NCBI GenBank assembly: GCA_964448105.1
Contig: CAYUVK010000029.1
Coordinates: 1 to 48,070, forward strand
DNA length: 48,070 bases
Reading direction: 5' to 3'
Origin: CAVQBP01 sp964448105
Lineage (GTDB): Bacteria > Bacteroidota > Ignavibacteria > Ignavibacteriales > Ignavibacteriaceae
Positions 24,620 through 33,928 of this stretch are shown in pieces (position 1 is the stretch's first letter; every line of letters begins with the position of its first letter). The translations under genes were made by a program, and so were the position numbers. The notes under the pieces were generated by a model, which was not told the origin of the DNA, searched no databases, and was given only the letters and a program-made list of their open reading frames with translations.

Positions 24620-27604
24620 GTGCAAAAACTAACTAAAAAGTTTTATCAATTATTTTTTATTTCCACAATATTTTTAACAAACATGACCTTCGGGCAGTCA
24701 GGTAATATTTCGGGGAAAGTTACAGACTCTCAGACCGGTGAACCACTCCCTTATTCCAACATTTTACTAGTATCAACAGGTTTTGGTACCTCAGCAAAAG
24801 TAGATGGTACTTTTAGTATCAGAAATATTCCCGAAGGAAAATATACTATTAGAGTATCATATATAGGTTACAAAAAAATAGAGGAAACTGTTGAAATTGT
24901 AAGGAACAAAACTGTTGAATTAAATTTTCTAATGGAGCCTGAAAGTCTGGAAGGAGAAACAGTAGTAATTACAGCGCAAGCTATTGGTCAACAGCATGCA
25001 ATAAATGAACAATTAAATTCCCTTTCTGTTAAGAATGTTGTATCTTCTGCCAGAATAGAGGAACTGCCGGATGCAAATGCCGCCGAATCTGTAAGCAGAC
25101 TGCCTGGTATTTCCTTAATTAGGACTGGAGGCGAAGGTTCACAGGTAGTTGTTAGAGGTTTATCACCTCAATATAACCAAGTTACTATAGATGGAGTAGA
25201 ACTTAACGGTAATGTGGATTCAGATCCTATAGATGCTGTAAATGGTGGTTCCAGATCAACTACTAATGATAGAGCAACCGATTTGAGCATGATTTCTTCT
25301 AACATGCTGGGAAGTATTGAAGTTATCAAAGCTATAACTCCCGATATGGACGCTGCTGTATTAGGCGGGGTTGTAAATTTTGGTATGCGAAAAGCTGCAA
25401 AAGGTTTTGTAATTCCAAAATTTGAAATCATCAGCCAGGGCAGTTATAATAAATTAAAAAACTCTTACAAAAACTACAAATTTGTTGGCTCAGCAGAGGA
25501 ACGTTTTTTAAATGAAAGATTAGGTGTTTTTGTTCAAGCTAATGTTGAAGAAAGAGACTTAAGTGCAAATGAATTAAATGTAGATTATGTGCTTGAAGAT
25601 AAATCTAAAGGTGATCTGGGATTGCCGGTATTGAACACTATGAGCTTAACTGATGTAGTAAGAACCCGAAACAGATATGGTGGTACGGTGACTCTTGATT
25701 ATGAACATAGCGGTGGTTCAATCGGCTTTATGAATTTTTTGAGTATCAGTGATACAAAAGTTATAAACAGAACAGAAGAATATCCATCTGATAATGGATG
25801 GCTTACTCATGGGGTAAGTAATTCACCTTATAAACTAACTACTTTTAGTAATCTTCTGAATATCAAACAAAAAGTTTCAATATTCGATGCTGATATAAAA
25901 TTTTCTCATTCTTATTCTCAAAGAGAAACCCCGGGAACAACAAATTTTTCGTTTTTGCAACCCGGTGCTGTTAATCCTGGAGATGTTCCTCAATTAAGGA
26001 AATTGACTCCGCAGGCATTATCAGCACATGTAATTCATAATCCTTCGGCAGCATTTTTACAAACTATAACTTTCGCAAATAGTTTTTCAAACGACAGAGC
26101 TTATACAGGTTCTCTCGATTTAAAAACCGATGTTACATTTTCCCATTTAATTACCGGTTTTTTGAAGTTCGGAGGAATGTATCAATATCGTAAACGTTCT
26201 TATAATTATGATTATTGGTATGGAAGTATGTATGATGACGGTCAAACTGTAGTATTGGCTATGGCGAATGAGTTAAATGTAAAAACTATGCCGCTGGGCG
26301 GCGGCGGCGGTGCATTAAAAACACTGGCATATGATGATTTCCTGGATAATAGTTATGATTACGGCAGCTTTTTAAATGGCGATTATAAATTAGGGACACC
26401 GGCAAACATCGATCTAATCTTAAAAGCCGGAGATATTGCAAGAGCACATGCAGGTACTAATCCTGCACAAGTCGGTTTTAAATACCAGGTAGCTTCTTCA
26501 AAAGCACATGATTATTCGGGTGATGAAATTAAAGATGCTGCTTATGCTATGTTTGTTACGAACATTGGATCTGACATTACTATCATTCCCGGAGTCCGAT
26601 ATCAAAATTTAACAACTAATTATAATGGGATAAGGGGCATTGCATTGATAGCAGGCAGGCTCCAATATACAACATCTTCAGAAAAGCTTTCACATGGTTA
26701 TCTCCTGCCGATGGCTCATATAAAATACAGACCGCTTTCCTGGTTGCAAATACATTTTGCTTATACAAATACATTAAATTATCCGGCATTTAGTGAAATA
26801 ACACCTAACTACCTTATAGGAGAAAGTTCAATTTCTTATAATAACTTCAGATTAAAACCTGCCCGCTCTGAAAATTATGATCTGGCTTTATCTGTTTACA
26901 ATAATGAAATTGGATTATTCACTGTTGATGGATTTAATAAAAATATTAAAGATCTGATTTTTGCTACGGGTGCTACATTTCCCACTAAAGAGAAAATGAG
27001 TCAGGAATTTCCGGAATTCCCTGTTAATTATTTGGCAGGACGCGAATTTGATACTTACATCAATAACCCTAATACAATCAATCTTTATGGTGTAGAAGTT
27101 GACTGGCAGACTCATTTTTGGTACCTGCCCCAGCCATTATCCGGTATTGTACTTAATGTCAATTATACACATATATTTTCCGACGCTAAATATCCTAGAA
27201 CTGAAAGAGTATCTTTAGGTTACGATCCATACACCGGGACAGAAAAATACGTATATGTTGATACTTTTTACACATCCCGTTTATTAAATCAACCGAATGA
27301 TATATTTAATATTTCTACCGGTTATGATTATAAGGGATTTTCAAGCAGGTTTTCAATCTTTTATCAAGACAATGTTTTTAAAACCCCAAGCTTCTGGCTA
27401 CAGGAAAGAGTTCATTCCGATAAGTACCTGCGCCTAGACTTATCTGTTAAGCAAGACCTCCCATGGTATGGAATCCAGGTCTATTTCAATTTGAATAATA
27501 TTACCGGTGAGAATGATGTTGATCTGAATGAAAAAACAGCATTCCCAGCTGGAACACAACGTTATGGAATGACCGGAGATGTAGGAGTACGAATTAAATT
27601 CTAA
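24620..27604 (+). CDS. TonB-dependent receptor with carboxypeptidase-regulatory N-domain
   Basis: Outer-membrane receptor of 994 residues, GTG start. A signal peptide (to about residue 25, FGQSG) is followed by a CarboxypepD_reg-like domain (ISGKVTDSQTGEPLPYSNILL) at about 28-115, a plug domain with ARIEELPDANAAESVSRLPGI and VVVRGLSPQYNQVTIDGVEL at about 140-260, and a long beta-barrel ending in a terminal aromatic-rich strand (GDVGVRIKF). The DANAAESVSRLPG pattern is that of the Caulobacter/Xanthomonas-type (TIGR01782-like) receptors, which often take up oligosaccharides, rather than a classic SusC. No SusD partner is next to it. The partner gene 51 bases downstream encodes a T9SS beta-helix protein. 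Import of glycan or muropeptide fragments is inferred from context. Confidence 0.92.
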   Translation: MQKLTKKFYQLFFISTIFLTNMTFGQSGNISGKVTDSQTGEPLPYSNILLVSTGFGTSAKVDGTFSIRNIPEGKYTIRVSYIGYKKIEETVEIVRNKTVELNFLMEPESLEGETVVITAQAIGQQHAINEQLNSLSVKNVVSSARIEELPDANAAESVSRLPGISLIRTGGEGSQVVVRGLSPQYNQVTIDGVELNGNVDSDPIDAVNGGSRSTTNDRATDLSMISSNMLGSIEVIKAITPDMDAAVLGGVVNFGMRKAAKGFVIPKFEIISQGSYNKLKNSYKNYKFVGSAEERFLNERLGVFVQANVEERDLSANELNVDYVLEDKSKGDLGLPVLNTMSLTDVVRTRNRYGGTVTLDYEHSGGSIGFMNFLSISDTKVINRTEEYPSDNGWLTHGVSNSPYKLTTFSNLLNIKQKVSIFDADIKFSHSYSQRETPGTTNFSFLQPGAVNPGDVPQLRKLTPQALSAHVIHNPSAAFLQTITFANSFSNDRAYTGSLDLKTDVTFSHLITGFLKFGGMYQYRKRSYNYDYWYGSMYDDGQTVVLAMANELNVKTMPLGGGGGALKTLAYDDFLDNSYDYGSFLNGDYKLGTPANIDLILKAGDIARAHAGTNPAQVGFKYQVASSKAHDYSGDEIKDAAYAMFVTNIGSDITIIPGVRYQNLTTNYNGIRGIALIAGRLQYTTSSEKLSHGYLLPMAHIKYRPLSWLQIHFAYTNTLNYPAFSEITPNYLIGESSISYNNFRLKPARSENYDLALSVYNNEIGLFTVDGFNKNIKDLIFATGATFPTKEKMSQEFPEFPVNYLAGREFDTYINNPNTINLYGVEVDWQTHFWYLPQPLSGIVLNVNYTHIFSDAKYPRTERVSLGYDPYTGTEKYVYVDTFYTSRLLNQPNDIFNISTGYDYKGFSSRFSIFYQDNVFKTPSFWLQERVHSDKYLRLDLSVKQDLPWYGIQVYFNLNNITGENDVDLNEKTAFPAGTQRYGMTGDVGVRIKF

Positions 27605-27655
27605 TTTCAATGTATCAATTAATTTATTTCTAAACCAAAATAAAGGAGTGACCAT

Positions 27656-29455
27656 ATGAAAAAGTACTTTACCTTGTTACTAATGGGCTTAGCCTTTCTA
27701 TTGATGAGGCCTAATACTACTTTTGCGCAGAATACTGATACTCTGGATATAGGAGTGGCTGATGCTGCAAACATCAGTAATGTAATCAATGGGGATACAC
27801 TTCAGGGGGGAGTTATTAAAAATCCAAACCGGGTTTATCGTTTACAGAGGGGTCTTATTTATCAAATGGACGCAACAATTTCTATTAATGGTTCATTTAA
27901 AATGATAGCGACGGATGGAGATGGCAGACCACCGGTGCTGGCAGCTAAAATTCTACCAGATAACTCTTCTATTAGCCACTATTTCAATCTATATGGAGCT
28001 ACCTCTAAAGACGAATTCGATGATATTTATTTTTTGGGAATCAGGCAGGATGGAGACATAAGTAACGCATTAAATTCCGGTATTTCTGTCTATGATAGTG
28101 CGATGTCACTAAAGGTAAGAAGATGTGTTTTTGATGGATACGGAGCAAGAGGTATACAGGTTTGGGAAGGTGGTGCATGGAGTAAAATTGATGTCCAGGA
28201 TAGCAAGTTCCGCAATTTGATATTTCCCGGTGGTTCATGGCTATACGGTCAAGCTTTTAAAACAGTAGGAAACACATATCCTTTAGATACAGTTAAATTT
28301 ATCAACAACACATTTTTAGCATGCGGAAGCTATGTTTTTGGAGTCAGTGGCTATGTAAATTATGCTCTCTTTGATCATAACACTATAATGTATGGTATAG
28401 GTAATACATTCCTTTGTGCATATAATACAAATGTACATATTACCAACAATATAGTCTACTCTGCTTTTGCTGCTATGGGATATAAACCTGCTGTTTACGG
28501 AGATTGGTTCTTTCCGCGTCCCGATACAGTCTCAAGCGGTATTATAGTAATTAATGTTGCTGATACAGTTGCTTTCCGTGATACAACTCTTATTATGCCA
28601 GGAATTTCTTTTATAATTAATAATAATCATAGAGTAACTGCCGATATGTTAAGTGAACAAAACCGGGTACTCGAAGTTAACCATAATGATTATTTTTATC
28701 CGGATAAGTTAACGAACTTTATTAATACCTATAACGATACTGTACAATATGTTGTTAATGTACTTTACCCTGGTGGACAAGAGCCAATGGTAAACAAAAT
28801 TGCGCAACCAAGATGGATGAATGGCTATACACAAGATATTCTTACAAACAGGCTTCCGGAACAAGCACCAATGATTAATGTCGATAATGCAACAACTTAT
28901 AATGCAGACCCGCAATTCAATGATGCAGATGCTGTAGATCTTGTTGATTCCTTAATTGGGAAGCTTCATGAAATATTAATTGATAATATTTCTACAAGCA
29001 GATGGACATACAAATTAACTTATCCCCCGGCATGGCCATTGCCGGAAGATTTAGCTTATGCAAATACAAACTTACAGACCGCTTCGACCGGTGGTTTCCC
29101 GCTTGGCGATTTAAATTGGTTCCCAAGTAAAAAAGCAGAATGGGAAACCTGGGTAACCGATGTTAAAGAAGACAAGGGTACTGCTGCTCCATCAGCATTT
29201 AAGTTGCTGCAAAATTATCCTAATCCATTCAATCCAACAACCGAAATTAAATTTTCGATTGCAAAGCCGGGTTTGGTGACTTTAAAAGTATACGATGTTT
29301 TAGGGCGTGAAGTAGCTACATTGGTTAACAAAGAATTAGGCACCGGTAATTTCTCGGTAAGCTTTAATGCATCTAATCTGGCTTCAGGTACTTATATTTA
29401 TCATTTAACTGCAGGAGATGTCCAGATTTCTAAGAAAATGGTTCTTTTGAAGTAA
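27656..29455 (+). CDS. T9SS-secreted right-handed beta-helix protein
   Basis: Secreted protein of 599 residues with a strong ribosome binding site (AAAGGAG) and signal peptide (to about TTFAQ, residue 25). Residues about 60-420 show the spacing of pectate-lyase-like parallel beta-helix rungs: N-x-x-x-L repeats such as VKFINNTFLACG, ALFDHNTIMYG and VHITNNIVYSA, with the usual x-N-N-x turns. Residues about 515-599 are a T9SS sorting domain (LLQNYPNPFNP to SKKMVLLK). I cannot place catalytic residues of a lyase or hydrolase family, so it may bind rather than cut glycans. It sits directly downstream of the TonB-dependent receptor and ahead of a strong terminator, so receptor and beta-helix protein form a two-gene unit. 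Confidence 0.85.
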   Translation: MKKYFTLLLMGLAFLLMRPNTTFAQNTDTLDIGVADAANISNVINGDTLQGGVIKNPNRVYRLQRGLIYQMDATISINGSFKMIATDGDGRPPVLAAKILPDNSSISHYFNLYGATSKDEFDDIYFLGIRQDGDISNALNSGISVYDSAMSLKVRRCVFDGYGARGIQVWEGGAWSKIDVQDSKFRNLIFPGGSWLYGQAFKTVGNTYPLDTVKFINNTFLACGSYVFGVSGYVNYALFDHNTIMYGIGNTFLCAYNTNVHITNNIVYSAFAAMGYKPAVYGDWFFPRPDTVSSGIIVINVADTVAFRDTTLIMPGISFIINNNHRVTADMLSEQNRVLEVNHNDYFYPDKLTNFINTYNDTVQYVVNVLYPGGQEPMVNKIAQPRWMNGYTQDILTNRLPEQAPMINVDNATTYNADPQFNDADAVDLVDSLIGKLHEILIDNISTSRWTYKLTYPPAWPLPEDLAYANTNLQTASTGGFPLGDLNWFPSKKAEWETWVTDVKEDKGTAAPSAFKLLQNYPNPFNPTTEIKFSIAKPGLVTLKVYDVLGREVATLVNKELGTGNFSVSFNASNLASGTYIYHLTAGDVQISKKMVLLK

Positions 29456-29475
29456 TCGACCTTCATTTTCATTAT

Positions 29476-29506
29476 AGCCGGACTGAAATATGTCCGGCTT
29501 TTTTTT
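29476..29506 (+). terminator. Intrinsic terminator after the receptor/beta-helix pair
   Basis: A perfect eight-base stem, AGCCGGAC with GTCCGGCT, closes an eight-base loop and is followed by a run of seven or eight T. This is a textbook rho-independent terminator and marks the end of the two-gene unit. Confidence 0.92.
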
Positions 29507-29524
29507 GTTTAATTTAGATTAAGC

Positions 29525-31915
29525 ATGATTAAAAAATTTAAAAAGTTAGTTTTATTTCTTTTGATCTTCCAAACAACATTACCAGCACAGTCAAATCATC
29601 CCAAAAGAGAATTCCGGGGTGTATGGATTGCAACGGTAGTTAACTTAGATTGGCCGTCATCTCCCTTACTTAGTACAGATCAACAAAAACAAGAATTAAT
29701 AAGTATACTAGATAGATTAAAAGAAATAGGTTTTAATGCTGTTATCTTTCAGATAAGATCTGAATGTGATGCAATGTATAAATCAAATTTTGAACCATGG
29801 TCATATTGGTTAACAGGACTACAAGGTAAAGCTCCAAATCCCTTTTATGATCCTCTTAAATTTGCAGTGGAAGCAGCACATAAAAGAGGTTTGGAAATAC
29901 ATGCATGGTTCAATCCATACCGTGCAGTAAGAAGTGTTGGGAGTTATGTTATTTCTTCTCAGCATGTTTCAAAACAACATCCTGACTGGATTTTGCAATT
30001 TGGAAATCTAAAAATATTAGACCCTGGATTACCAATGGTTAGAGATTATGTAACAAAAGTTATTATGGATGTTGTTAGAAGATATGATATTGACGGTGTT
30101 CATTTTGACGATTATTTTTACCCTTATGAGGGAATCACAAATGAAGATGATACGACATTTGCTAATTATAGCAGAGGTTTTACAAATAGGGGCGATTGGC
30201 GTCGTGACAATGTAAATATTTTTGTGAAAGAAGTATATGATAGTATTCAGAAAGTTAAGCCTTATGTGAAATTTGGGATTTCTCCATTTGGAATCTGGAA
30301 AAACGGTGTTCCTCCTGGTGTAATAGGGTTTGATGCGTATAACATATTGTACGCAGATCCCATTGCCTGGTTGCACCGGCATATAATTGATTATTTAACG
30401 CCGCAGCTCTACTGGAAATTTGGTGGTTCTCAGGATTATGGAAAATTGATGCCCTGGTGGGCGGATTCAGCAGGAATGTATAACAGGCATCTTTATCCCG
30501 GACTCGCAGCTTATCATATTGGTGATGCACAAAACTGGTCTGCAAGTGAGTTACTCAACCAGGTGAGGGCAAACAGAAGTAATCAATATACCCGGGGCAG
30601 TGTTTTCTTTAGAACATTAGTTGGGATTTTGGATAATAAAAAAGGTTTTACGGATTCATTAAAAAATGATCTTTTCAGGTATCCGGCGTTACTTCCGGAA
30701 ATGAACTGGAAAGATACAATTAAACCGAATCCTCCTTTAAATTTAGAGTTCGGAAGAATTGTTTCCACAGGAAGAGCAGGATTAAAATGGGATTTACCTA
30801 ATATTGCAATTGACGGGGATTCGGCAAACAGGTATGTAATATATCATGTGAATACTCTTACACCTCCGCAAAGTGATTATGATAAAGCGGAAAATATCTT
30901 GTCTATTGAAGGAGAAAGAGAAAGTTTCCCTTCATCTCCCTATATTACTGCACCTTATTATTTTTCAATAACTGCACTTGATAGAAATTATAATGAAAGC
31001 CTTCCAACCAATGTTGTAGAAGTTACTGCTCCTGCAAGTCCATTATTATCAATGCCTTTTAATGATGAAATAAATATTACAGATACTGTTGATTTCAAAT
31101 GGTTTTATGCGGAGAGAGCTTCATTTTATCAACTGCAGGTGAGCTCAGATTCAATATTTAATTCAAACTTACTCATTAATTTCGATAATTTAACCGATAG
31201 TGTAAAATTAGTTTCCGGAATGGAAGGACAGACCAGGTATTATTGGAGAGTTAGAGCAACTAATATTGCGGGTGAAAGTGATTTTTCTCAAGTTCATAAT
31301 TTTACTACAGGTTTTCCTGTAGCTCCGGTATTATTATTCCCGGCTGATTCTTCTCTTAATGTTTCGATAAATCCGGTTTTGAGTTGGACAAAATCATTTA
31401 AAGCTGAACGCTACAGATTTCAGCTTTCATATAGTGCATCTTTTAATAATCAAACACTCCTTATTGATTCTTCCGGTATTACAGATACTTTGATTAGTAT
31501 AGAAAATCTTAATTCGCTTGCATATTATTTTTGGCGCGTTGCGGGAGAGAATCAATATGGACTTAGCAGATGGTCTTCTGTAAATGGATTTCAAACTATG
31601 GAAGTACTTTCGGTTGAAAATGAAAATGGAATTCCAACCGAATATAATCTGTCTCAAAATTTTCCTAATCCTTTTAATCCTTCAACTACTATCAGGTACA
31701 GTTTACCTGAAGCATGTTTTGTTTCATTGAAAGTTTATAATGTCCTTGGTCAGGAAGTTGAAATTCTGGTTAATGAGTATAAAAATAAGGGGATGTATGA
31801 AGTTACTTTTTCAGCTGTCAATGAAACAGGGAAAGATCTTCCAAGTAATATATATATTTACAGAATAGTAACGGAAAAATATTCTGCTTCCAGAAAAATG
31901 ATTTTATTAAAATAG
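29525..31915 (+). CDS. T9SS-secreted GHL10 glycosidase (DUF187; DigH/YngK-like)
   Basis: Secreted protein of 796 residues with a signal peptide (to about PAQS). Residues about 28-370 are a GHL10 (PF02638) TIM-barrel: REFRGVWIATVVNLDWPS, FNAVIFQIRSECDAMY, GLEIHAWFNPYRA, and DIDGVHFDDYFYPY with D195/D196 as likely catalytic or binding acids. E. coli DigH of this family cleaves peptide-free (denuded) murein glycans. Residues about 410-705 are three fibronectin-III-like modules, and about 709-796 a T9SS sorting domain (QNFPNPFNP to SRKMILLK). The activity would suit glycan left after amidase action. It begins 19 bases beyond a terminator, so it probably has its own promoter or read-through, and is convergent with the nagA operon. 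Confidence 0.9.
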   Translation: MIKKFKKLVLFLLIFQTTLPAQSNHPKREFRGVWIATVVNLDWPSSPLLSTDQQKQELISILDRLKEIGFNAVIFQIRSECDAMYKSNFEPWSYWLTGLQGKAPNPFYDPLKFAVEAAHKRGLEIHAWFNPYRAVRSVGSYVISSQHVSKQHPDWILQFGNLKILDPGLPMVRDYVTKVIMDVVRRYDIDGVHFDDYFYPYEGITNEDDTTFANYSRGFTNRGDWRRDNVNIFVKEVYDSIQKVKPYVKFGISPFGIWKNGVPPGVIGFDAYNILYADPIAWLHRHIIDYLTPQLYWKFGGSQDYGKLMPWWADSAGMYNRHLYPGLAAYHIGDAQNWSASELLNQVRANRSNQYTRGSVFFRTLVGILDNKKGFTDSLKNDLFRYPALLPEMNWKDTIKPNPPLNLEFGRIVSTGRAGLKWDLPNIAIDGDSANRYVIYHVNTLTPPQSDYDKAENILSIEGERESFPSSPYITAPYYFSITALDRNYNESLPTNVVEVTAPASPLLSMPFNDEINITDTVDFKWFYAERASFYQLQVSSDSIFNSNLLINFDNLTDSVKLVSGMEGQTRYYWRVRATNIAGESDFSQVHNFTTGFPVAPVLLFPADSSLNVSINPVLSWTKSFKAERYRFQLSYSASFNNQTLLIDSSGITDTLISIENLNSLAYYFWRVAGENQYGLSRWSSVNGFQTMEVLSVENENGIPTEYNLSQNFPNPFNPSTTIRYSLPEACFVSLKVYNVLGQEVEILVNEYKNKGMYEVTFSAVNETGKDLPSNIYIYRIVTEKYSASRKMILLK

Positions 31916-32006
31916 GAAAAATCAAACACCTGCAACTTGGATTCTATTAATACCAGACAGAAACAATATTCAATTTAATAACTAGTGAAATCCCTGTGAT
32001 TTTCTT

Positions 32007-33170
32007 TTATTCTTTGTAAACAATTTTACTACTGACAATAGTGGAAAAAAGAGAATGGTCATTATTCATTATAATTAAATCTGCATCTTTTCCCTCAGCA
32101 ATTTCTCCTTTATTTAATCCCAAAAGTTTAGCCGGATTTTTACTTCCTGAATCAATGGCTTCTTCGAAAGAACAGCCCGTAAATTCCATAAATTTCAATA
32201 CTATTTTCAACAGACTTGTAGTTGATCCAATCAAAGTCCCATCTAAATATCTTGCTGCACCGTTCATTGTCTCATAATCTCTGCCATTGTAAACATATCT
32301 GCCTTCAGGGAGCCCGATCCCCTGAACACCGTCCGTGATGCATATACATCTTTTTGAACCTAAAATTTTTTGAACCATTTTAACTGTGCTTGAATGAAGA
32401 TGATGCCCGTCGCTGATTATCTGCGCCGAAACTTCATCGTTTTCAAAAATGGCATTCAAAGCTGTCGCATTTCTATGGTGAAATCCGGGCATAGCATTAA
32501 AAATATGGGTAATATGATTGATCCCTGCTTCAAATCCTTTTTTTGTTTCTTCATATGTAGCATTTGAATGAGCAAAAGCCGGGATCACCCCATTATCCTT
32601 AATATATTTTATAATATCCAGATTCCCCGGTAGTTCGGGTGCGATTGTCATTATCTTTAAAGTATCGCCAATAATATCTTCTATCTCTTTAAAAGCTTCT
32701 GATGAAGATGGATAGATACCTTCAGGATTTATTCCACCCTTCTTTTCAGGATTTATAAAAGGTCCTTCGAGATGGAAACCCAACAAGGTTGCCCCATCAA
32801 TTTTCTTTCCTACATACTTTTTAGCTAATCTTAAATGCTTATTATTTTCGAAAGGTTTAACTACTGTAGTACCGAGAAATGATGTTGTCCCTGTTCGTGC
32901 AAGAGTTTTTGACATATTTAAAACAGCTTCATCGGTTCCATCGAGAATGTCGGCTCCACCGGCTCCCTGGATATGAATATCAATTAATCCGGGTGCCGCA
33001 ATTCTTTGCCCGGCATCAATTATATTGCCTGAATATTTCTGCTCATCGTCTAAAGAATGAATACGAACCTCAGATATTACAGAGTCTTTGATTAATATAT
33101 CATACCTTTGAGAACTATCTACATTGTTGTATAATCTGCAATTTTTTATGATTAAAGAATTTCTTTGCAT
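32007..33170 (-). CDS. nagA: N-acetylglucosamine-6-phosphate deacetylase NagA
   Basis: Cytoplasmic amidohydrolase of 387 residues, the usual length. It hydrolyses GlcNAc-6-P to GlcN-6-P and acetate. Residues match E. coli NagA with a constant small offset: E135 in HLEGPFINP, H201 in AHSNAT, H222 in THIFNAM (metal ligands), and D280 in CITDGVQG (catalytic base). The N-terminal metal-pair motif is D-I-H66-I-Q68-G instead of the H-x-H of two-metal enzymes such as B. subtilis NagA, suggesting a one-metal site as in E. coli. It is the last gene of the operon VanX-ROK-MFS-SIS-NagA. Its ATG shares one base with the stop of the SIS gene (TAATG), so translation is coupled. Confidence 0.95.
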   Translation of the reverse strand: MQRNSLIIKNCRLYNNVDSSQRYDILIKDSVISEVRIHSLDDEQKYSGNIIDAGQRIAAPGLIDIHIQGAGGADILDGTDEAVLNMSKTLARTGTTSFLGTTVVKPFENNKHLRLAKKYVGKKIDGATLLGFHLEGPFINPEKKGGINPEGIYPSSSEAFKEIEDIIGDTLKIMTIAPELPGNLDIIKYIKDNGVIPAFAHSNATYEETKKGFEAGINHITHIFNAMPGFHHRNATALNAIFENDEVSAQIISDGHHLHSSTVKMVQKILGSKRCICITDGVQGIGLPEGRYVYNGRDYETMNGAARYLDGTLIGSTTSLLKIVLKFMEFTGCSFEEAIDSGSKNPAKLLGLNKGEIAEGKDADLIIMNNDHSLFSTIVSSKIVYKE

Positions 33171-33928
33171 TATACTCCTACAATTCTTTTTTTATATTCG
33201 TCGAGGGCTTCTGTCAGTCTATCTTTTGCGGTTTCGTCTCCTGCATTATGTGAAGGATGAATATAAAGTTTTTCACCCCGTTCCGCTAAAATTTCCGCAA
33301 TTGTGGTTATTGTCATCCATACAGCAGTTACAAATGCAATTGTTGAAACCGGGCCTATCTTATCTTTATGATTTTTTAAAGGAACCGATGCATCTTCAAT
33401 CGGTGCACATGAATCGACAACAATGTCAGCAATATCAAAAATCGTTTTGCCCGAAGAATGCCTTGTCTTTTTACCTTTTGCTGCTTTGGCCGAACCAAAT
33501 ACAATCACTTTCATTCCCCGCTTTTTTGATTCAAGAGCAATGTCAATATTAACATTATTAATTCCCGAATGAGAGAAGAGCCACATTACGTCTTTAGGAT
33601 TAAAATTGTAACCCTTCATAATTTCAAGACCATAACCTTCAACTCTTTCCAGAAAAACAAATTCATGTACATTCATTCCACCTACAATATTGGTAAAAAA
33701 TGTTAAAGGGAGTTCGATCATTGGGTGAAATCCTACAAAGCCGCCGATGCGGGGGTACATTTCTTCTATAGGCAAAGTTGCATGTCCGCACCCAAAAGTG
33801 TGTACCCAATGCCCTGATTCTATTGCATCTGCCATTAAAATAGCAGCGTTATTAATATTATTCAATTGTGTTTCTTCTATTTTGTCCATTACATTGCGTG
33901 CATTTTTCAGCCACTGTTTTGCAAGCAT
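33170..33928 (-). CDS. SIS-domain phosphosugar protein (UPF0309-like), candidate MurNAc-6-P etherase or amino-sugar isomerase
   Basis: Cytoplasmic protein of 252 residues with one SIS fold. HTFGCGHATLPIEEMYPRIGG (residues about 43-63) and FSHSGINNVNIDIAL (118-132) are the two phosphosugar loops, typical of the UPF0309 group. MurQ, which cleaves the D-lactyl ether of MurNAc-6-P, and AgaS and GlmS isomerases are all SIS-fold proteins, but the MurQ signature is not seen here. E55 and E56 are candidate acid/base residues. The gene lies between the MFS transporter and nagA with TAATG overlaps on both sides, so its product should feed NagA or use its product. An etherase making GlcNAc-6-P, or an isomerase/deaminase for GlcN-6-P, are the leading options; both are inference. 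Confidence 0.85.
   Translation of the reverse strand: MLAKQWLKNARNVMDKIEETQLNNINNAAILMADAIESGHWVHTFGCGHATLPIEEMYPRIGGFVGFHPMIELPLTFFTNIVGGMNVHEFVFLERVEGYGLEIMKGYNFNPKDVMWLFSHSGINNVNIDIALESKKRGMKVIVFGSAKAAKGKKTRHSSGKTIFDIADIVVDSCAPIEDASVPLKNHKDKIGPVSTIAFVTAVWMTITTIAEILAERGEKLYIHPSHNAGDETAKDRLTEALDEYKKRIVGV

Noticed and set aside
26297..26312. GGC repeat in the receptor gene as a phase-variable tract
   Set aside because: It is only a few triplets encoding a Gly run and would not shift the frame, so no phase switching is proposed.
33124..33552. Plus-strand open frame across the nagA/SIS junction
   Set aside because: It covers the start of nagA and half of the SIS gene in the other direction, and its product is low in complexity and unlike any family.
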